From an uncultured Pelagibacteraceae bacterium (GTDB lineage: Bacteria > Pseudomonadota > Alphaproteobacteria > Pelagibacterales > Pelagibacteraceae): a stretch of 50,688 nt of DNA. The stretch is taken from assembly GCA_902569785.1 (NCBI GenBank), contig CACFVO010000005.1, positions 1-50,688 of the forward strand, in the 5' to 3' direction. Shown here piece by piece: positions 47,050 through 50,688 of this stretch; the first letter of the stretch is position 1; every line of letters starts with the position of its first letter. Under the pieces are notes generated by a model that saw only the letters and a list, made by a program, of their open reading frames with translations, was not told the origin of the DNA and made no database searches. Position numbers and translations under genes: made by a program.

Positions 47050-48603
47050 TTAAAAGAATCCCAATTTCTTCTCAGCGTAAGAAACATGCAAGTTCTTGTT
47101 TTGTCTGTAATGATTAAGCATCATTTTATGAGTTTCTCTTCCCACACCAGACTGTTTGTAACCTCCAAATGGTGAGTGCGCTGGATAAGCGTGATAACAG
47201 TTTGTCCACACTATTCCGGCTTGTATTCCTCTACCCATTCTGTGAGCTGTATTACCGTCTCTAGTCCATACTGCTGCTCCTAAACCATAAAGAGTATCAT
47301 TAGCAATTTTTAATGCCTCAGCTTCATCTTTAAATTTAATCACAGATACAACAGGTCCGAATATCTCTTCTTGTGAGATACGCATATTATTTTTAGCTTC
47401 AAAAATAGTTGGTTGAATATAGTTTCCTTTTTCCAATCCACTATTAAGTTTAGCAACACTTCCTCCGGTTAGAACTTTAGCGCCCTCTTTTTTGCCGAGT
47501 TCAAGATAAGATTTTATCTTTTCCATCTGCTCTACAGATGCTTGGGCTCCAATCATTGTTTCCATTTTTAAAGGATTGTCTTGTTTTACAGCTTTAGTTC
47601 TTGCGATAGCTCTCTCCATGAATTTATCATAAATTGACTCTTGAATTAAAGCTCTACTTGGACAAGTACAAACTTCACCTTGGTTAAGATTAAACATAAC
47701 AAAACCCTCAATACATTTATCAAAGAAGTCATCATCTTTTTCCATAACGTCTTCAAAGAAAATGTTTGGAGATTTTCCGCCTAATTCCAAAGTAATTGGA
47801 ATTATGTTTTGTGCAGCATACTGCATGATCAATCTTCCAGTAGTTGTTTCACCAGTAAATGCAACTTTCGCAACTCTTTTAGAAGATGCTAAAGGCTTAC
47901 CTGCTTCCAATCCATAACCACTAACAATGTTAACAACGCCTGGAGGTAGTAAATCTCCAATAAGTTCCATTAAAACATTAATAGACGCTGGTGTTTGTTC
48001 AGCTGGTTTTAATACAACACAGTTTCCTGCTGCAAGAGCTGGAGCTAATTTCCATGTTGCCATTAATAATGGAAAGTTCCATGGAATAATCTGACCTACA
48101 ACTCCTAATGGTTCATGAAAGTTATAAGAGTATTGATTATTGCTTATTTCTGCAATTGATCCTTCTTCTGCTCTTATTACTCCAGCAAAATATCTCCAAT
48201 GATCAACTACCAATGGCAAGTCTGCTGCCATACACTCCCTGATTGGCTTTCCATTATCTAAACATTCAGCTGTTGCTAATAAGTTTAGATTTTTTTCAAT
48301 AACATCAGCTATTTTATTCAAAATGTTTGATCTAGTAGTGATGTCTGTCTTTCCCCACGTGGAGAAAGCTGCGTGAGCTGCGTCCAATGCAGCATCTACG
48401 TCTTTTTCATTCGATCGTGCAACTGAACAGATCTTCTCATTATTTATCGGGCTAACATTATCAAAATATTTACCAGATTTAGGTTCTACAAATTTACCAT
48501 TTATATAATTGCCGTATTTAGCTTTAAATGGAAATTTTACTTTTAAATGAGAGGTATCTAGAGCAGAAGACACTTTCGAGCTTTTAGCTTGTTGTGTGCT
48601 CAT
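47050..48603 (-). CDS. NAD-dependent aldehyde dehydrogenase (ExaC/AldB-like)
   Basis: Oxidises aldehydes, probably short aliphatic ones such as acetaldehyde. The 517-residue protein has the full ALDH fold: [19 protein letters not shown] (about 172-190), [10 protein letters not shown], general base Glu273 in LELGGKSPN, and the nucleophile Cys312 in GEVCTCPSR. The PYNGYK-type end [15 protein letters not shown] is present. It starts with an unusually strong Shine-Dalgarno sequence, GGAGGG, five bases before the ATG. The DUF779 partner gene follows, which supports an acetaldehyde or alcohol-oxidation function. Confidence 0.93.
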   Translation of the reverse strand: MSTQQAKSSKVSSALDTSHLKVKFPFKAKYGNYINGKFVEPKSGKYFDNVSPINNEKICSVARSNEKDVDAALDAAHAAFSTWGKTDITTRSNILNKIADVIEKNLNLLATAECLDNGKPIRECMAADLPLVVDHWRYFAGVIRAEEGSIAEISNNQYSYNFHEPLGVVGQIIPWNFPLLMATWKLAPALAAGNCVVLKPAEQTPASINVLMELIGDLLPPGVVNIVSGYGLEAGKPLASSKRVAKVAFTGETTTGRLIMQYAAQNIIPITLELGGKSPNIFFEDVMEKDDDFFDKCIEGFVMFNLNQGEVCTCPSRALIQESIYDKFMERAIARTKAVKQDNPLKMETMIGAQASVEQMEKIKSYLELGKKEGAKVLTGGSVAKLNSGLEKGNYIQPTIFEAKNNMRISQEEIFGPVVSVIKFKDEAEALKIANDTLYGLGAAVWTRDGNTAHRMGRGIQAGIVWTNCYHAYPAHSPFGGYKQSGVGRETHKMMLNHYRQNKNLHVSYAEKKLGFF

Positions 48604-48646
48604 TTTCCCTCCTTGTTAACGAACTTTACTATTGAACTAAATCTAG

Positions 48647-48688
48647 ATTAAATTGTACACTAATTATTTTTCAACCAGAGGTGTTACA
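48647..48688 (-). promoter_or_regulatory. Putative promoter/operator of the ALDH gene
   Basis: On the minus strand TTGAAA (plus 48669-48674) and TTTAAT (plus 48647-48652) stand 16 bases apart, about 44 bases before the ALDH ATG. TGTACAC (48654-48660) and GTGTTACA (48681-48688) form an imperfect inverted repeat overlapping this promoter, possibly for a regulator. The TGTACAC heptamer also occurs in the recA promoter. Pattern-based and tentative. Confidence 0.3.
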
Positions 48689-48732
48689 TACTAAATGTTG
48701 AATTAGTCAATCAAAAGTTGTTGTTTCATGGG

Positions 48733-48758
48733 AAACGGGAGAAAGGTTTCTCCCGTTT
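48733..48758 (-). terminator. Probable terminator hairpin after recA
   Basis: AAACGGGAGAAA (48733-48744) and TTTCTCCCGTTT (48747-48758) are perfect 12-bp arms with only two bases between, 22 bases after the recA stop. It is GC-rich in the middle (CGGGAG). On the minus strand only TTT follows, so it is an imperfect intrinsic terminator, but it is the strongest stem-loop of the window in GC terms. Confidence 0.55.
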
Positions 48759-48780
48759 AAATTTTAAGATGGCTGAAGAT

Positions 48781-49884
48781 TTACTTATCTTCTTTTTCTT
48801 CGCTAATTTTTTCGTTTGGTGAAGGATTTCCTTCTAACTCTTTAGAAATTGCTGTTGCTTTGTCGCGAATAATTTTTTCAATTTCTGCAGCTACGTTAGG
48901 ATTTTTTTCTAAGTAGATTTTCGCATTTTCTCTACCTTGTCCGATTTTTTCACCTTTATATGCGTACCAAGCACCTGATTTTTCAACTACGCCTGCTTTT
49001 GCACCAAGATCAACAAGTTCTCCAACTTTGCTAATACCTTTTCCATACATCAAATCAAACTCAACAACTTTAAATGGTGGAGCCACTTTGTTTTTAATAA
49101 CTTTAACTCTCGTCGAGTTTCCAATTATCTGATCTTTGTCTTTAATCGCTCCTATTCTTCTTATATCCATTCTTACAGATGAATAGAATTTTAATGCATT
49201 TCCACCAGATGTTGTTTCTGGATTTCCAAACATTACGCCAATTTTCATCCTAATCTGATTTATAAAAATAACCATTGTGTTTGATTTAGAAACCGAACCA
49301 GTTAATTTTCTTAGAGCTTGACTCATAAGTCTAGATTGAAGACCAACATGATGATCTCCCATTTCTCCTTCTAATTCAGCTTTAGGTGTCAATGCTGCAA
49401 CTGAATCAACGACTAATACAGAAACAGAACCTGATTTAATTAATGTGTCAGTTATTTCTAAAGCTTGTTCTCCAGTATCTGGTTGTGAAATTAAAAGCTC
49501 TTCCGTTTTAACTCCAAGTTTTTTTGCATAAACAGGGTCCATTGCATGTTCAGCGTCAACAAAAGCACATATTCCCCCTGCTTTTTGTGCTTCAGCAACA
49601 ACTTGTAATGCTAATGTTGTTTTCCCAGATGACTCTGGCCCATATATTTCGATAATTCTTCCTTTTGGTAAACCGCCTATTCCTAAGGCTAAATCCAAGC
49701 TTAAGGATCCTGTAGAAATAGCTTCAACGTCTAAAGCTTGTTGTTGACCAAGCCTCATTACTGAGCCTTTTCCAAAATTTTGGTCTATTTGGCTAATGGC
49801 AGCCTCTAAAGATTTCTTTTTTTCCTTTAATTCTTGTTCTTTTTTATTATCTGTCTTTACAACTTTTAAATTATTTTTAGTCAT
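48781..49884 (-). CDS. recA: Recombinase RecA
   Basis: Strand-exchange ATPase for homologous recombination and repair. The 367-residue protein has Walker A at residues 82-89 (GPESSGKT), [53 protein letters not shown] (Walker B), SQALRKL, and [21 protein letters not shown] (loop L2). The C-terminus is acidic as expected. An AAGGA Shine-Dalgarno sequence precedes the ATG, with a candidate promoter and LexA-like site further up. Confidence 0.98.
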   Translation of the reverse strand: MTKNNLKVVKTDNKKEQELKEKKKSLEAAISQIDQNFGKGSVMRLGQQQALDVEAISTGSLSLDLALGIGGLPKGRIIEIYGPESSGKTTLALQVVAEAQKAGGICAFVDAEHAMDPVYAKKLGVKTEELLISQPDTGEQALEITDTLIKSGSVSVLVVDSVAALTPKAELEGEMGDHHVGLQSRLMSQALRKLTGSVSKSNTMVIFINQIRMKIGVMFGNPETTSGGNALKFYSSVRMDIRRIGAIKDKDQIIGNSTRVKVIKNKVAPPFKVVEFDLMYGKGISKVGELVDLGAKAGVVEKSGAWYAYKGEKIGQGRENAKIYLEKNPNVAAEIEKIIRDKATAISKELEGNPSPNEKISEEKEDK

Positions 49885-49919
49885 ATTTTATCCTTTTTTT
49901 GTTTCGAATCGTTATGATA

Positions 49920-49947
49920 AATGTACACATTTTGTTCTTTTTTGCAA
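49920..49947 (-). promoter_or_regulatory. Putative recA promoter with LexA-like site
   Basis: On the minus strand TTGCAA (plus 49942-49947), a 16-base spacer and TACATT (plus 49920-49925) form a sigma70-like promoter. Within the spacer the minus strand reads GAAC, seven bases, GTAC (plus 49923-49937), one base off the alphaproteobacterial SOS box GAACN7GAAC. The placement between the -35 and -10 elements suits a repressor site. Tentative; a lexA gene is not in this window. Confidence 0.4.
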
Positions 49948-49979
49948 GAAGTAATAGAAAAAGCCTTTAAAATCAAGGT

Positions 49980-50688
49980 TTATAGAGACTTAATAGAGCT
50001 TAAAGATAAAGTTCCTATCTGAAAAGCCAGTTCGAATTTAGAAATCATAAAATCTCTCTGAGCTTTAGCAAACGCTATTCTTGCATCTAAAAGTAGACTT
50101 CTGGATTGAATAACTTCAAGAGTAGTCCTCGTGTTACCAGAGTCATATTCTAGAGTGATCCCTTCATTAGCAATTTCAGCAGCTTTTAATTGAGCTTCTG
50201 TAGCAATTAGCACGCTTTCTGAAGATTGATACTTAGACCATACATTTGTGGTCTCGGTAACAACTCTATTTTCAGCATCTTCAGATAACAACAAAAATCT
50301 CTGTTTTTTCAAAGAGGACTTTTTAATTGAAGAAATATTTTCTCCTCCTTTAATTATTGGCCAAGTTACAGTTGCTTTAACTGTTTCTTGGTTTACTTCA
50401 TCAATTGTTGAGCTAAAATCTTTATTTTCTGATTTAGAGTAATTAATTGAAGCTGATGGAGATAGTTTGGCTTTTTCTATATTCAAGTCTTTTTCAGCTA
50501 TCTGATAGTCCAATTTGGCAATTATTAGATCTGCATTATTCAATTTCGCGCTTTCTATAGCTTCATTTAATGTACTAGGTAAATCAATCTCTACTCTTTC
50601 ATTTGTATTTATTGAATTAGGTGTCTTTTTTCTAATTATTCTCTCAAAATTTGTTTTTGAAGCTAGTAATTCTGTTTTTGCTTTTATT
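49980..50688 (-). CDS. tolC: TolC family outer membrane efflux protein, C-terminal part
   Basis: An outer-membrane channel for type I secretion or efflux; the frame is open to the right edge, so the N-terminal half is missing and only about 235 residues are seen. Typical TolC features are the repeat-domain signature (PSTLNEAIESAKLNNADLIIAKLDYQIAEKDL), ITLEYDSGNTRTTLEVIQSRSLLLDARIAFAKAQRDFMISKFEL. Transcription runs toward recA; a weak CCTT...AAGG hairpin followed by T5 lies just after its stop. Confidence 0.9.
   Translation of the reverse strand, partial: IKAKTELLASKTNFERIIRKKTPNSINTNERVEIDLPSTLNEAIESAKLNNADLIIAKLDYQIAEKDLNIEKAKLSPSASINYSKSENKDFSSTIDEVNQETVKATVTWPIIKGGENISSIKKSSLKKQRFLLLSEDAENRVVTETTNVWSKYQSSESVLIATEAQLKAAEIANEGITLEYDSGNTRTTLEVIQSRSLLLDARIAFAKAQRDFMISKFELAFQIGTLSLSSIKSL

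Noticed and set aside
49955-49979. Intrinsic terminator after tolC (CCTT-loop-AAGG followed by T5)
   Set aside because: The stem is only 4 bp; too weak to call, although the T-run is suggestive.
1-50688. tRNA or rRNA genes, CRISPR arrays, insertion sequences, prophage or defence systems
   Set aside because: No tRNA-like cloverleaf, repeat-spacer array, transposase, integrase, toxin-antitoxin or restriction gene was recognised; the gaps are too short for most of these.

Overview
The window is a stretch of core chromosome from a very AT-rich, streamlined alphaproteobacterium. Protein content and gene order fit the SAR11 clade (Candidatus Pelagibacter or a close relative). Pointers are short or overlapping gene junctions nearly everywhere, alphaproteobacterial neighbourhoods (accB-accC next to DUF2155 and NDUFA12-like genes; pepA divergent from lptF-lptG-lptD-surA-pdxA-rsmA), and reduced versions of normally larger enzymes. 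I recognise no tRNA, rRNA, CRISPR array, insertion sequence, phage gene or integration scar. No gene-free stretch exceeds 300 bases; the longest is about 177 bases, between recA and the aldehyde dehydrogenase gene.

Layout. Positions 1-3842 (minus): mrcA (PBP1A), prfB (RF2, read through a programmed +1 frameshift) and the N-terminal part of an AsmA-like protein cut by the left edge. Positions 3990-9037: an RNase E/G (plus), thiS-thiG (minus) and aroQ-accB-accC (plus). Positions 9034-14281: DUF2155 and NDUFA12-like genes (minus), a stand-alone TSCPD protein resembling the C-terminus of class II ribonucleotide reductase (plus), then DUF2066-hda-aspS (minus). Positions 14307-25106: purM-purN (plus), pepA-ndk (minus), and the six-gene plus-strand run lptF-lptG-lptD-surA-pdxA-rsmA for LPS export, outer-membrane folding, vitamin B6 and 16S rRNA dimethylation. 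Positions 25109-27665 (minus): fabD-fabG-acpP-gmk. Positions 27778-34861 (plus): rpsF-rpsR-rplI-dnaB, an MMPL/RND exporter, cvpA and purF. Positions 34858-42647 (minus): nine nearly contiguous genes, psd-pssA-rlmE-guaB-TPR-guaA-panB-YfgM/TPR-bamB. Positions 42716-50688: icd (plus), then tolC (partial), recA, an aldehyde dehydrogenase, DUF779 and alaS (minus).

The genes are mostly housekeeping: purine synthesis (purM, purN, purF, guaA, guaB, gmk, ndk), fatty acid initiation (accB, accC, fabD, fabG, acpP), phosphatidylethanolamine synthesis (pssA, psd), envelope building (mrcA, lptDFG, surA, bamB, tolC), translation, replication and repair (dnaB, hda, recA) and cofactors (thiS, thiG, panB, pdxA).

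I did not find a convincing new multi-gene system. The most interesting signals are structural: the prfB recoding site; an RNase E apparently missing its zinc-link; an IMP dehydrogenase without its CBS module; the stand-alone RNR-like C-terminal protein behind an operator-like inverted repeat; an 11-bp hairpin between the aldehyde dehydrogenase and DUF779 genes; a LexA-like site inside the putative recA promoter; and a striking set of convergent genes whose stop codons interlock by exactly 4 bp.
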